Below, piece after piece: positions 15,468 to 21,840 of a stretch of 34,594 nucleotides of DNA. A model generated the notes under the pieces. It was not told where the DNA came from. It saw only the letters and a program-made list of their open reading frames with translations, and searched no databases. The translations under genes were made by a program, and so were the position numbers. Source of the DNA: Bacillota bacterium (GTDB lineage Bacteria; Bacillota; Limnochordia; Limnochordales; ZCTH02-B6); contig PKQR01000008.1 in NCBI GenBank assembly GCA_017578085.1, positions 1-34,594 of the forward strand, given 5' to 3'. Positions within the stretch are counted from its first letter, which is position 1; each line of letters opens with the position of its first letter.

Positions 15468-16283
15468 GTGCCGAAGCTGCTGGTGGAAAACTTGAGCAAG
15501 TCCTACGTCCAAGAGGGCCAGCGCCTGCCGGTCCTGGACGGGATCAGCTTTGCCGTGGAGCCGGGCGCCTTTGTGGCCATCGTCGGCCCCAGCGGCTGCG
15601 GCAAGAGCACCCTGATGGAGATCATCTGCGGCCTCGAGCCCGCCGACGCCGGCACCGTGGCCGTGGACGGCAAGCCCGTGACCGGCCCGGGCCATGTGGC
15701 CTACATGCCCCAGGAGGACTTGCTCTTTCCGTGGCGGCGGCTCATCGACAATCTCATCGTGCCCCTCCAGCTGAAAGGCGTGCCGCGCCACGCGGCCCGG
15801 CAGGAGGCCCACCGCTGGCTGCCTTTCTTCGGGCTGGACGGTTTCGCCGACGCGTATCCCAGCCAGTTGTCGGGGGGTATGCGGCAACGGGCGGCGCTCT
15901 TGCGGACCTTTTTGACCGAGCGGGAGATTATCGCTCTGGATGAACCCTTTGGGGCCCTGGACGCCCACACCCGCCGCCGCATGCAGGTGTGGCTGGCCGA
16001 CGTCCACCGGCAGATGAGGCGGACGGTCCTGTTGATCACCCACGACGTGGACGAGGCGCTGGTCCTGGCCGATCGGGTCGTCGTCCTGGGCCCGCGCCCG
16101 GCCCGGGTGGTGTATGAGGCGGACATCGATCTGCCGCGCCCCCGGGACATCCTGTCGCCGGCCTTCGCGGCCTACAAGGGGGCCGTGCTGGCCCACCTGG
16201 GCAACGGCGAGGAGGATCCATCCGCTCCCGCCGTGGCAGGGCCGCCTCCGGGCGCCATGGCAGGTGGCCGGCGTGGACACTGA
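15468..16283 (+). CDS. thiZ: ABC transporter ATPase, ThiZ-type
   Basis: ATPase of 271 residues driving the thiXY importer. Walker A is GPSGCGKST near residue 41, the Q-loop is YMPQEDLLFPWR, the signature is LSGGMRQRAALLR, Walker B is IIALDEPFGALD and the H-loop is LITHDVDEAL. The PQEDLLFPWR sequence is typical of nitrate/taurine/thiamine-pyrimidine ATPases. The GTG at 15468 follows GGGAGGGGAAA. A 49-nt spacer separates it from thiY. The last ~20 residues are Gly/Ala/Pro-rich and overlap the start of the thiamine pyrophosphokinase gene. Confidence 0.92.
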   Translation: MPKLLVENLSKSYVQEGQRLPVLDGISFAVEPGAFVAIVGPSGCGKSTLMEIICGLEPADAGTVAVDGKPVTGPGHVAYMPQEDLLFPWRRLIDNLIVPLQLKGVPRHAARQEAHRWLPFFGLDGFADAYPSQLSGGMRQRAALLRTFLTEREIIALDEPFGALDAHTRRRMQVWLADVHRQMRRTVLLITHDVDEALVLADRVVVLGPRPARVVYEADIDLPRPRDILSPAFAAYKGAVLAHLGNGEEDPSAPAVAGPPPGAMAGGRRGH

Positions 16284-17031
16284 TGCCTTGGGCGCTCTCT
16301 CCCCAGGCGCCCCTTCCCAGGGCGCTCCCTTGCTGGGCACTCCATCCCCGGGCGTTGCCTCCCTGGGCACGCCCTCCTCGGACGCTCCCGCTGGCGGGCG
16401 CGTCCTCATCCTAGCCGGCGGCGACCTGCACCGGGACGGGGGTCATGTCCACCTGCTCCAGGGTCCGTGGGAACACATCGCCGCCGTCGACCGGGGCGCC
16501 GCCCACGCCGTGGAACTGGGGCTGCGGCCGTCGGTCCTCATCGGCGACATGGACTCCATCGAGCCGCGCCACCGCCTGGCCTTGGCGTCCGTTCCGGCCA
16601 TCGTCCACCCCGCCGACAAGGACAAGACCGACACCCACCTGGCCGTCGAGTGGGCGCTGGCCCAAGGGGCACGGGAGATCGTCATCGCGGGCGGGCTTGG
16701 AAACCGCTTCGACCACTCCCTGGCCAATGCCCAGCTGCTGCTGGCGCTGGCCCGCCGCGGCGCCCGCGGCGTCATCACCGACGGGCGACAGGCGCTGTAT
16801 CTCCTGGACGGCCGGCTGGAGCTCACGGCTCCGCCCGGCTTCGTCCTCTCCATCCTGGCCCTGCTCCCTCCCTGCCGCGGGCTCACCCTCCGGGGCCTGC
16901 GGTGGGAGCTGACCGACTATGAGCTGGCACCGGGCGACACCCGCACCATCAGCAACGAGTTCCTGGACGGACCGGCCCGCCTTGAACTGCGGGAAGGGGC
17001 CGCTTTGGTCATCACGGGCCCGCCGGTTTAA
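16273..17031 (+). CDS. thiN: Thiamine pyrophosphokinase with a repetitive N-terminal extension
   Basis: Converts thiamine and ATP to thiamine pyrophosphate. Catalytic motifs are AVDRGAAHAVELGL, IGDMDSIE (metal-binding acidic loop), DKDKTDTHLAVEWAL and GGLGNRFDHSLAN; the C-terminal beta-domain ends with ISNEFLDGPARLELREG. The conserved domain begins only at RVLILAGG. Before it lie ~40 residues of degenerate Gly-Ala/Thr-Pro-Ser repeats, an unusual extension. The start is uncertain (GTG 16264, GTG 16273 or further in), and the repeats may be an expansion at the thiZ junction. As the last riboswitch-controlled gene, it activates salvaged thiamine. Confidence 0.88.
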   Translation: MDTDALGALSPGAPSQGAPLLGTPSPGVASLGTPSSDAPAGGRVLILAGGDLHRDGGHVHLLQGPWEHIAAVDRGAAHAVELGLRPSVLIGDMDSIEPRHRLALASVPAIVHPADKDKTDTHLAVEWALAQGAREIVIAGGLGNRFDHSLANAQLLLALARRGARGVITDGRQALYLLDGRLELTAPPGFVLSILALLPPCRGLTLRGLRWELTDYELAPGDTRTISNEFLDGPARLELREGAALVITGPPV

Positions 17032-17174
17032 CGACGGCGCCGCGCCGTGGTCCGCCCGCACCCGCAGCGGGTGATGCCATCGGCTGGCATCCCCTAGACC
17101 GGCTCCCCGCCCCGGAGGGCTTGACTCAGACTCCGTGCGACAGTGGCTTGACGCCATCTCATGACCGTTTTACC
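17032..17174. other. Intergenic region after the thiamine operon; left edge of the low-GC island
   Basis: No gene is seen. A 9-bp hairpin with one bulge (GGG-GATGCC with GGCATC-CCC, 17069-17094) may mark the end of the thiN transcript, although no T-run follows. Composition shifts from strongly GC-rich to mixed around 17120-17160. A short open frame (17121-17348) has no ribosome binding site, so it is not called. Confidence 0.4.
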
Positions 17175-17203
17175 TTGATAAAATGTTTACATGTTGATAA
17201 GTT
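17175..17203 (+). promoter_or_regulatory. Candidate promoter of the island genes
   Basis: TTGATA (17175-17180), a 17-nt spacer and TAAGTT (17198-17203) lie in an AT-rich patch, unusual for this window, ~180 nt upstream of the first island gene. The -10 box is poor, so confidence is moderate. Confidence 0.45.
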
Positions 17204-17355
17204 AGCTTTAGGGATGCGGCGGGGATCACCTATGAGGCGCAAAACTTCGCGGTTGTTTCTTGCACATCGCAGCCTGCTGGTGATACGTCGCTTCCGCCAC
17301 GCTATCCGCTCATACACGCGAACGGATAAATCCCTTGAACAAGAATAGCCGAACG

Positions 17356-17382
17356 ACCCCTGAGTAATCATGACTCAGGGGT
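17356..17382 (+). promoter_or_regulatory. Perfect hairpin overlapping the ribosome binding site of island gene 1
   Basis: ACCCCTGAGT (17356-17365) and ACTCAGGGGT (17373-17382) form a 10-bp perfect dyad with a 7-nt loop. The right arm contains AGGGGT, the Shine-Dalgarno-like element nearest the first gene, so folding would hide it. As DNA it could be an operator. No T-run follows, so termination is unlikely. Confidence 0.6.
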
Positions 17383-17385
17383 GAG

Positions 17386-18000
17386 TTGTCGTTGAGCTTC
17401 TATGAGAATAGTCTCTCGAACGATGGGGTGTGGACGGTGTCCATGAGAGACCTTAGGTGGAACGGTACGACCAACGCGACGCCGGAAACCACATGGGTGG
17501 TATGTGACAGCGACACCGTTATCGAACGTTTTCGGTCGCTTTTGGTTCGACTGAGCGAAGAGATCCGCGATTACGAGTTGGCCGCGATGCGGGATTCCGA
17601 TGACGAGCGTTGCCGCGCTGCGGCCAAGGCTCGTGCCTTGTTGGAAGGACCGGGTATGCAGCTAGCGCGCGAGCTTGAGGCTCAGATACGGCGGGCTGAC
17701 TCGGCGACCCTACAGGAGATGAAGGAGTCGATCGAGGCTGCCATTGCTTTGGGAGCAATTGCCCGGCGCCGTGACCTTAGTAACTCGGAGAATCGGGATC
17801 TGCTTCTCCAGTGGTGCAGGGAGACGTTGCCGTCACTCCGGAGAGCTTTCCGGGATTTGGTTGTCGCAGAAACCGTGTTTGCGCTGGAGAGGCCGGGGAT
17901 GAATCTGACGCCTCCGAACTGGACAGAAGAAGATGAATCAAGCTACCGTATGCCAATGCATGTCCAAAGTCTGCAGTCGATTCATATTGCGGCTGCGTAG
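17386..18000 (+). CDS. Uncharacterised helical protein, island gene 1
   Basis: 204 residues from TTG 17386; TTG 17392 and ATG 17442 are possible starts, so the N-terminus is uncertain. I do not recognise a family. Charged helices dominate (ERFRSLLVRLSEEIRDYELA, DSDDERCRAAAKARALLE, TLQEMKESIEAAIA), with no signal peptide or membrane segment, and the C-terminal ~35 residues are polar and probably loose. Base composition is lower in GC than the flanking operons, as for the next two genes. Its position ahead of a SecB-like chaperone gene makes it a candidate client (antitoxin-like or sensor), but that is only context. Confidence 0.7.
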   Translation: MSLSFYENSLSNDGVWTVSMRDLRWNGTTNATPETTWVVCDSDTVIERFRSLLVRLSEEIRDYELAAMRDSDDERCRAAAKARALLEGPGMQLARELEAQIRRADSATLQEMKESIEAAIALGAIARRRDLSNSENRDLLLQWCRETLPSLRRAFRDLVVAETVFALERPGMNLTPPNWTEEDESSYRMPMHVQSLQSIHIAAA

Positions 18001-18036
18001 TCGTCTCCACGTAGACCAGGGGCGGGGCTTCACTCA

Positions 18037-18065
18037 GAGGTAACTCCGAGGAAGGGAGTTACCTC
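18037..18065 (+). promoter_or_regulatory. Perfect hairpin upstream of the SecB-like gene
   Basis: GAGGTAACTCC (18037-18047) and GGAGTTACCTC (18055-18065) form an 11-bp perfect stem with a 7-nt loop, followed by a weak T-rich ATTCAGTATTTT. Its geometry is almost the same as the hairpin before gene 1. It could be a partial terminator or an operator. Confidence 0.6.
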
Positions 18066-18094
18066 ATTCAGTATTTTGCGGGGGTGGCTCCTCA

Positions 18095-18532
18095 GTGATA
18101 TCCGAGGATTATCGGAAACTTGTGGAGCTGGTTCAGCTAGAGCAGCTTGCCCTCACGGAATTGCAGCATCGCCGGGTTGAGTCGGAGCTCCGGGTGCCGC
18201 TGACCGTTTCAACCGAATTTCGGGTCGAGCCGGTTACGGTGGAGCCCGGTCGCCTTGTGGCCAGGGCCTATTTCGACTTTAGGGCGAAGCCAGTCGCTCC
18301 AGAAGATGGTGATGAGGAACCGCAAGTAGAGATCCGGATGGTGTGGCGTGTACAATACGCGCTGCAAAATCCGGGTGACGTGGAACTAGACATTCAGGTG
18401 CTCGGGCCGGAGTTTCTCGAACGGAATGTTCCGATTAATGTCTGGCCGTTCATTCGCGAAACGTTGGCCAGTCTCACGGCTAAAATGGGAGCCCCCCCTT
18501 ACTTGCTGCCTGCCTTACGGATTGTCCGGTGA
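18095..18532 (+). CDS. SecB-like chaperone
   Basis: 145 residues. The C-terminal segment, roughly 111-141, reads NVPINVWPFIRETLASLTAK followed by MGAPPYLLPAL. This is the SecB family pattern (cP-x-x-x-(F/W)P(Y/F)-x-RE-x-(I/L)-x-x-(L)T-x-x-x-G-x-PP-x-LLP). Before it come beta strands alternating with acidic loops (RLVARAYFDFR, VEIRMVWRVQYAL), as in the SecB fold. True SecB is mainly proteobacterial. In other phyla SecB-like proteins often accompany toxin-antitoxin pairs and stabilise an aggregation-prone antitoxin. The GTG at 18095 follows GGGGGTGG by 8 nt. The family call is made by eye. Confidence 0.7.
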   Translation: MISEDYRKLVELVQLEQLALTELQHRRVESELRVPLTVSTEFRVEPVTVEPGRLVARAYFDFRAKPVAPEDGDEEPQVEIRMVWRVQYALQNPGDVELDIQVLGPEFLERNVPINVWPFIRETLASLTAKMGAPPYLLPALRIVR

Positions 18533-18538
18533 TAGACT

Positions 18539-19264
18539 GTGGCGGCAGTCCTCACACTGGTGCGAGAAGCTCCAGACCCCGCGGTCTACTTCCCCATACC
18601 CGTCCGAAATTTGGTCGAGTTTGTCCTTGCTCGGCCCGGTTTGTTACCTGCCTTGTTTGATTACTTAGCGAGCGTGAAGGTTACCGACCCCGAGTCAGTA
18701 CGAGCGGAAGTCTTGGATGTATCTCTGAGAAAGTACCCGCGCGCTAAACGTTACTCTCGCGTCGTGCGCGCGGAACTCTGGCGCCTTCTAAACAGCGTTT
18801 ACGCCCTTAAGTTACCGGGAAACAAAGACCCACGAGGAGTGGTAGTTGAATACCTGGTTTTTCAATCCGACCGTATTGGAAATCGCCACGAGCCACAGTA
18901 CGTAAAGGAGTACGAGTGTTCCGTACGGTGGAGGTTGCCGAACGGACAAACAAAACGATTGATAGATTCGAAGGCGACCTTCGACGTGGCTTGGCTGTCA
19001 GATATCAGCTTTAGGGGTTACGAGTGCAAATGCCAGGTGGCGCCTTTTGTATCTTGGAGTGGTGGTTTGTCATCAGGGGCAAGAAACAAGCTCCAATTCA
19101 TGCAAGGCACTGTGCTCGAACTTCGGAAGTTGGGCCGTGACAGCAGGAGCTACCTTGTCGGCTTGGACCGCAGCGTGGAGGACGTGCGCGAGTTGCTCGC
19201 GGCGGAGAACTTTCTGGAGATCGAGATCGTAGATGGTGACCAACTAGAACTGCTCTTGGCGTAG
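18539..19264 (+). CDS. PD-(D/E)XK nuclease-like protein, island gene 3
   Basis: 241 residues, no recognised full-length family. The centre has the layout of a PD-(D/E)XK nuclease core: E104 in VVVEYLVFQ, D149 in ATFDVAW, and E162-C-K164 in GYECKCQ, followed by a helix (SSGARNKLQFMQGTVLELRK) and the strand SYLVGLD. That strand-helix-strand order after E-x-K is usual in restriction-endonuclease-like folds. The first ~95 residues are helical and basic, possibly a nucleic-acid or partner-binding part. The GTG at 18539 is 6 nt after the SecB-like stop with a weak ribosome binding site, so the two are likely translationally coupled. Candidate toxin/effector. Confidence 0.65.
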   Translation: MAAVLTLVREAPDPAVYFPIPVRNLVEFVLARPGLLPALFDYLASVKVTDPESVRAEVLDVSLRKYPRAKRYSRVVRAELWRLLNSVYALKLPGNKDPRGVVVEYLVFQSDRIGNRHEPQYVKEYECSVRWRLPNGQTKRLIDSKATFDVAWLSDISFRGYECKCQVAPFVSWSGGLSSGARNKLQFMQGTVLELRKLGRDSRSYLVGLDRSVEDVRELLAAENFLEIEIVDGDQLELLLA

Positions 19265-19281
19265 GCAAGACGGGCCCGGTA

Positions 19282-19368
19282 AGCGTCGTACTCATCCTGC
19301 TGGTCGGTGCAGGGTTGCCGCTGGCATCCACCGGGTTCCTGTTGCCCGTGCCCGAAGCCCGGCGGTAG
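19282..19368 (+). pseudogene. 3' remnant of an MFS transporter gene
   Basis: Twenty-eight codons and a TAG encode SVVLILLVGAGLPLASTG followed by FLLPVPEARR. This aligns with the end of the MFS protein at the left edge of the window (LALLVAAWLPLVSTAFLIPV followed by PETR). There is no start, and the rest of the gene is missing: the adjacent upstream DNA is island gene 3. The remnant marks a deletion or insertion junction. Confidence 0.7.
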
Positions 19369-19380
19369 CCACAGACACTA

Positions 19381-19408
19381 TTGACATTTTGCTCCCGTCT
19401 GGTAAAAT
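19381..19408 (+). promoter_or_regulatory. Sigma-A-type promoter of the betaine operon
   Basis: TTGACA (19381-19386), a 16-nt spacer and TAAAAT (19403-19408) form a near-consensus promoter directly after the MFS remnant and ~30 nt before the c-di-AMP aptamer. Confidence 0.85.
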
Positions 19409-19435
19409 AATGGGCAACCAAATCGGCGTCGGGTT

Positions 19436-19582
19436 TGGTCGCTGAATTCTCCGGACAGGAGAAGCGGGGGACCCGTTCCGTCGGGGCGAATCCGTGCGGG
19501 GCGCCGCAGGCGTGGCGCACGGTAGGGCAAGCACCTCTGGCCCGAGCCCGTCAGCTAACCCCGTAAGCGCGTCAGAGGGAGT
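19436..19582 (+). promoter_or_regulatory. ydaO/yuaA (c-di-AMP) riboswitch
   Basis: Highly conserved ydaO blocks are visible in order: GCGGGGGACCCG (from 19464), CGGGGCGAATCCG (from about 19482), GGTAGGGCAAG (from about 19521), CCCGAGCCCGTCAGCTAACC (19541-19560) and CGTAAGCG (19562-19569). CCTCTG (19534-19539) pairs with CAGAGG (19573-19578). The class binds cyclic di-AMP and normally shuts off osmolyte and ion transport genes, matching the betaine transporter downstream. Confidence 0.93.
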
Positions 19583-19634
19583 CTTGGGTGAGGTCTCCAT
19601 CGGCACACGGGTCCGGCGTGCGGCCGGCCCAGCG

Positions 19635-19658
19635 CCCGAGGCTTTCTCGGGTGTTTTT
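19635..19658 (+). terminator. Terminator of the c-di-AMP riboswitch
   Basis: CCCGAG (19635-19640) and CTCGGG (19646-19651) form a 6-bp stem with a 5-nt loop followed by TGTTTTTGTTTT. It lies between the aptamer and the first gene, as expected for an expression platform that ends transcription when c-di-AMP is bound. Confidence 0.88.
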
Positions 19659-19753
19659 GTTTTCATCGCGGGTCCCAAATCCACGGAAGGAAAGGAGGGA
19701 GGCATGAGCAGGCGGCCACGGCGCCACCACAAACGAAAAGGAGGCGGCGACTC

Positions 19754-20890
19754 TTGCGTGCTTGGCTCACGAGGGGTTTCCGAAGCTCGTCGTTGTCGGT
19801 GGCCACGTCCGGCAGGTGCTTGCCGACGGTTGCATCCACGGCGGTTACATTCACGACGGTTGCATTCACGACGGTTCCAGTCACGGCGGCTCCATTTCGC
19901 CTGGCTATCTTTCTCCTGACCTTCCTCTTCGCCGGCTTCTCCCTCAGTGCCCCGGCCCCGGCGGCCCAGGCGCAGCCGGTGGTGTTCGTCGACTTCAGCT
20001 GGGACAGCGTCCAGGTGCACAACCGCATCGCCGGTTTCATCCTCGAGCACGGCTACGGCATGAGCGTGGACTACTTGTTTGCGGACACGGTGCCGGGCCT
20101 GCTGGCGCTGGAGCGCGGCGACGCCCACCTGTCGATGGAGATCTGGCGGGACAACATCGCCGAGGCGTGGGAACGGGGGCTTGTGCGCGGCCGCTTCGCC
20201 GAGCTCGGCCGCAATTTCCCCGACGCGCCGCAGGGGTGGTACGTACCCACATACCTGATCAAGGGCGACCCGGAGCGGGGCATCGAGCCGCTGGCGCCCG
20301 ACCTGCGCTCCGTGACGGATCTGCCGCGCTACTGGGAGCTCTTCCGCGACCCGGAGGTGCCCAGCAAGGGCCGGTTTTACAACGCCCCCAACGGCTGGGT
20401 GGTGCACGACCTCAACCTGGAGAAGCTTGCGGCTTACGGCCTCTTGGACACCTTTGTGCCCTTTGACCCCGGCTCGGACGCAGCGCTGGTGGCCTCCATG
20501 GCCGCAGCTTACGAGCGGGGCCAGCCGTGGGTCGGGTACTACTGGGAGCCCACGTGGGTCATGGGGCTCTACGACATGACGCTCTTGGAAGAGCCGCCTT
20601 ACAGCGACGCGTGCTGGGAAACCGACAAGGCATGCGCGTTCAAGCCGGCGGAGGTGCTCATCGGTGCGCATAAGCCCTTTGTCGACCAGCACCCGGAGAT
20701 CGCCGAGTTCCTGAACAACTACGAGACGACCCTGGCGCAAAACAACGACGTGCTGGCCTACATGCAGGCCCACGGCGCGACTGCCGAAGAGGCAGCCCTC
20801 TACTTCCTCCGCACCTATGAAGACGTGTGGACGGCCTGGGTACCGGCGGACGTGGCGGAGCGGGTGCGCGCCGCCCTCGAGGGCAGGTGA
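19754..20890 (+). CDS. opuAC: Glycine-betaine/choline-type ABC substrate-binding protein
   Basis: Secreted receptor (OpuAC/ProX-like fold), 378 residues. The TTG at 19754 was chosen because AAAAGGAGG stands 10 nt upstream. The N-terminus is unusual: ~48 residues, partly encoded by a 15-bp tandem repeat, precede the real hydrophobic signal core (FRLAIFLLTFLFAGFSLSAP), with a likely cut near AQAQ. The mature part starts VVFVDFSWDSVQVHNRIAGF; VGYYWEPTWVM supplies aromatic residues such as those that cage quaternary ammonium groups in this family. ATPase and permease genes follow, and a c-di-AMP riboswitch precedes. Exact osmolyte not determinable. Confidence 0.9.
   Translation: MRAWLTRGFRSSSLSVATSGRCLPTVASTAVTFTTVAFTTVPVTAAPFRLAIFLLTFLFAGFSLSAPAPAAQAQPVVFVDFSWDSVQVHNRIAGFILEHGYGMSVDYLFADTVPGLLALERGDAHLSMEIWRDNIAEAWERGLVRGRFAELGRNFPDAPQGWYVPTYLIKGDPERGIEPLAPDLRSVTDLPRYWELFRDPEVPSKGRFYNAPNGWVVHDLNLEKLAAYGLLDTFVPFDPGSDAALVASMAAAYERGQPWVGYYWEPTWVMGLYDMTLLEEPPYSDACWETDKACAFKPAEVLIGAHKPFVDQHPEIAEFLNNYETTLAQNNDVLAYMQAHGATAEEAALYFLRTYEDVWTAWVPADVAERVRAALEGR
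19825..19899 (+). repeat. Five tandem 15-bp units in the opuAC signal-peptide region
   Basis: Imperfect units with consensus GACGGTTGCATTCAC start at 19825, 19840, 19855, 19870 and 19885. The period is a multiple of three, so copy-number change keeps the frame. Encoded residues are Thr/Val/Ala-rich (TVASTAVTFTTVAFTTV) and lie before the hydrophobic core of the signal sequence. Confidence 0.85.
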
Positions 20891-21840
20891 CGCCCGTGGA
20901 GCGAGACAGCCAGGACATGGGCGTTGAGAGCCACGCGGCCGGGACTCGGGATTCGGCCGGGCTCCGCGTGCAGGGCCTGTGGAAGGTGTTTGCCCCGCGA
21001 GGAGTCGTTGTCGACGTCACCGACCCGGAGCGGGTTGCTCGCGCGGAGCGAGCCGGCGCCGTGGTGGCGGTTCGGGACGTTTCCTTTGAGGTGAAACCGG
21101 GCGAGCTGTTTGTGGTGATGGGGCTGTCGGGCAGCGGCAAGTCGACGCTGATCCGCTGCCTCTTGCGCCTGGTGGAGCCCACCGCGGGGACGATCGTCTG
21201 CAACGGGTTGGACGTGACGGCCATGAACCAACGGGAGCTCACCGAGTTCCGCCGTTATCGTGTGGCCATGGTGTTCCAGCACTACGGCCTTTTGCCCCAC
21301 CGGACGGTGCTGGACAACGTGGCGTTTGGGTTGAAGCTTCGCGGCGTGCCCCGGGAAGAGCGCTACGCCCGCGCCCGGGAAGCCCTGGCCCGTGTTGGCC
21401 TGGAAGGGTGGGAGGACCGCTACCCGGCTGCCTTGAGCGGCGGCATGCAGCAGCGGGTAGGCATCGCCCGCGCTTTAGCCAACGACCCGGACATCATGCT
21501 CTGGGATGAACCCTTCAGCGGCCTGGACCCCCTCATCCGGCGGGAGATGCAGGATGAGCTTTTGCGGCTGCAGCGGGAGCTCAAGAAGACCATCGTCTTT
21601 GTCACCCACGACCTGGACGAGGCGATCCGCCTTGGTGACCGCATGGCGGTCATGAAGGACGGCCGCTTCGTGCAGGTGGGCACACCCTGGGAGATCGTCC
21701 ACAACCCGGCCAACGACTACGTGCGCCGCTTCGTGCAGGCCCGTTCGCAGCCGGAGGTCAACGGCGCCGGCGCTGTCCGTGAATCAACCGGCGCCCATGA
21801 CGCAGCCGGCGTCAGGAGGTCGGTGCCCCGTGTTTCCTAA
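20887..21840 (+). CDS. opuAA: Glycine-betaine-type ABC transporter ATPase
   Basis: ATPase of the OpuAA/ProV type, ~317 residues. Walker A is GLSGSGKST, the Q-loop is VFQHYGLLPHRTVLDNVAFG, the signature is LSGGMQQRVGIARAL, Walker B is IMLWDEPFSGLDPLIR and the H-loop is VTHDLDEAI. The segment FQHYGLLPHRTV and the D-P-L-I-R ending are typical of betaine/proline transporters. An insertion DVTDPERVARAERAGAVVAV between strands is also usual there. It lacks the C-terminal CBS domains found in longer OpuAA/ProV proteins. GTG 20887 overlaps the opuAC stop; GTG 20896 is an alternative start. Confidence 0.92.
   Translation: MTPVERDSQDMGVESHAAGTRDSAGLRVQGLWKVFAPRGVVVDVTDPERVARAERAGAVVAVRDVSFEVKPGELFVVMGLSGSGKSTLIRCLLRLVEPTAGTIVCNGLDVTAMNQRELTEFRRYRVAMVFQHYGLLPHRTVLDNVAFGLKLRGVPREERYARAREALARVGLEGWEDRYPAALSGGMQQRVGIARALANDPDIMLWDEPFSGLDPLIRREMQDELLRLQRELKKTIVFVTHDLDEAIRLGDRMAVMKDGRFVQVGTPWEIVHNPANDYVRRFVQARSQPEVNGAGAVRESTGAHDAAGVRRSVPRVS

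Noticed and set aside
13313..15499. A very long minus-strand open frame (728 codons) opposite the thiamine operon, and a similar one at 1349-3049
   Set aside because: Antisense shadows of GC-rich coding sequence: composition is dominated by His/Arg/Gly/Gln with no motif, and they run across a riboswitch, promoter and intergenic hairpins.
17121..17348. Small basic open frame of 75 codons before the island
   Set aside because: No ribosome binding site, it spans the candidate promoter, and the peptide shows no recognisable pattern.
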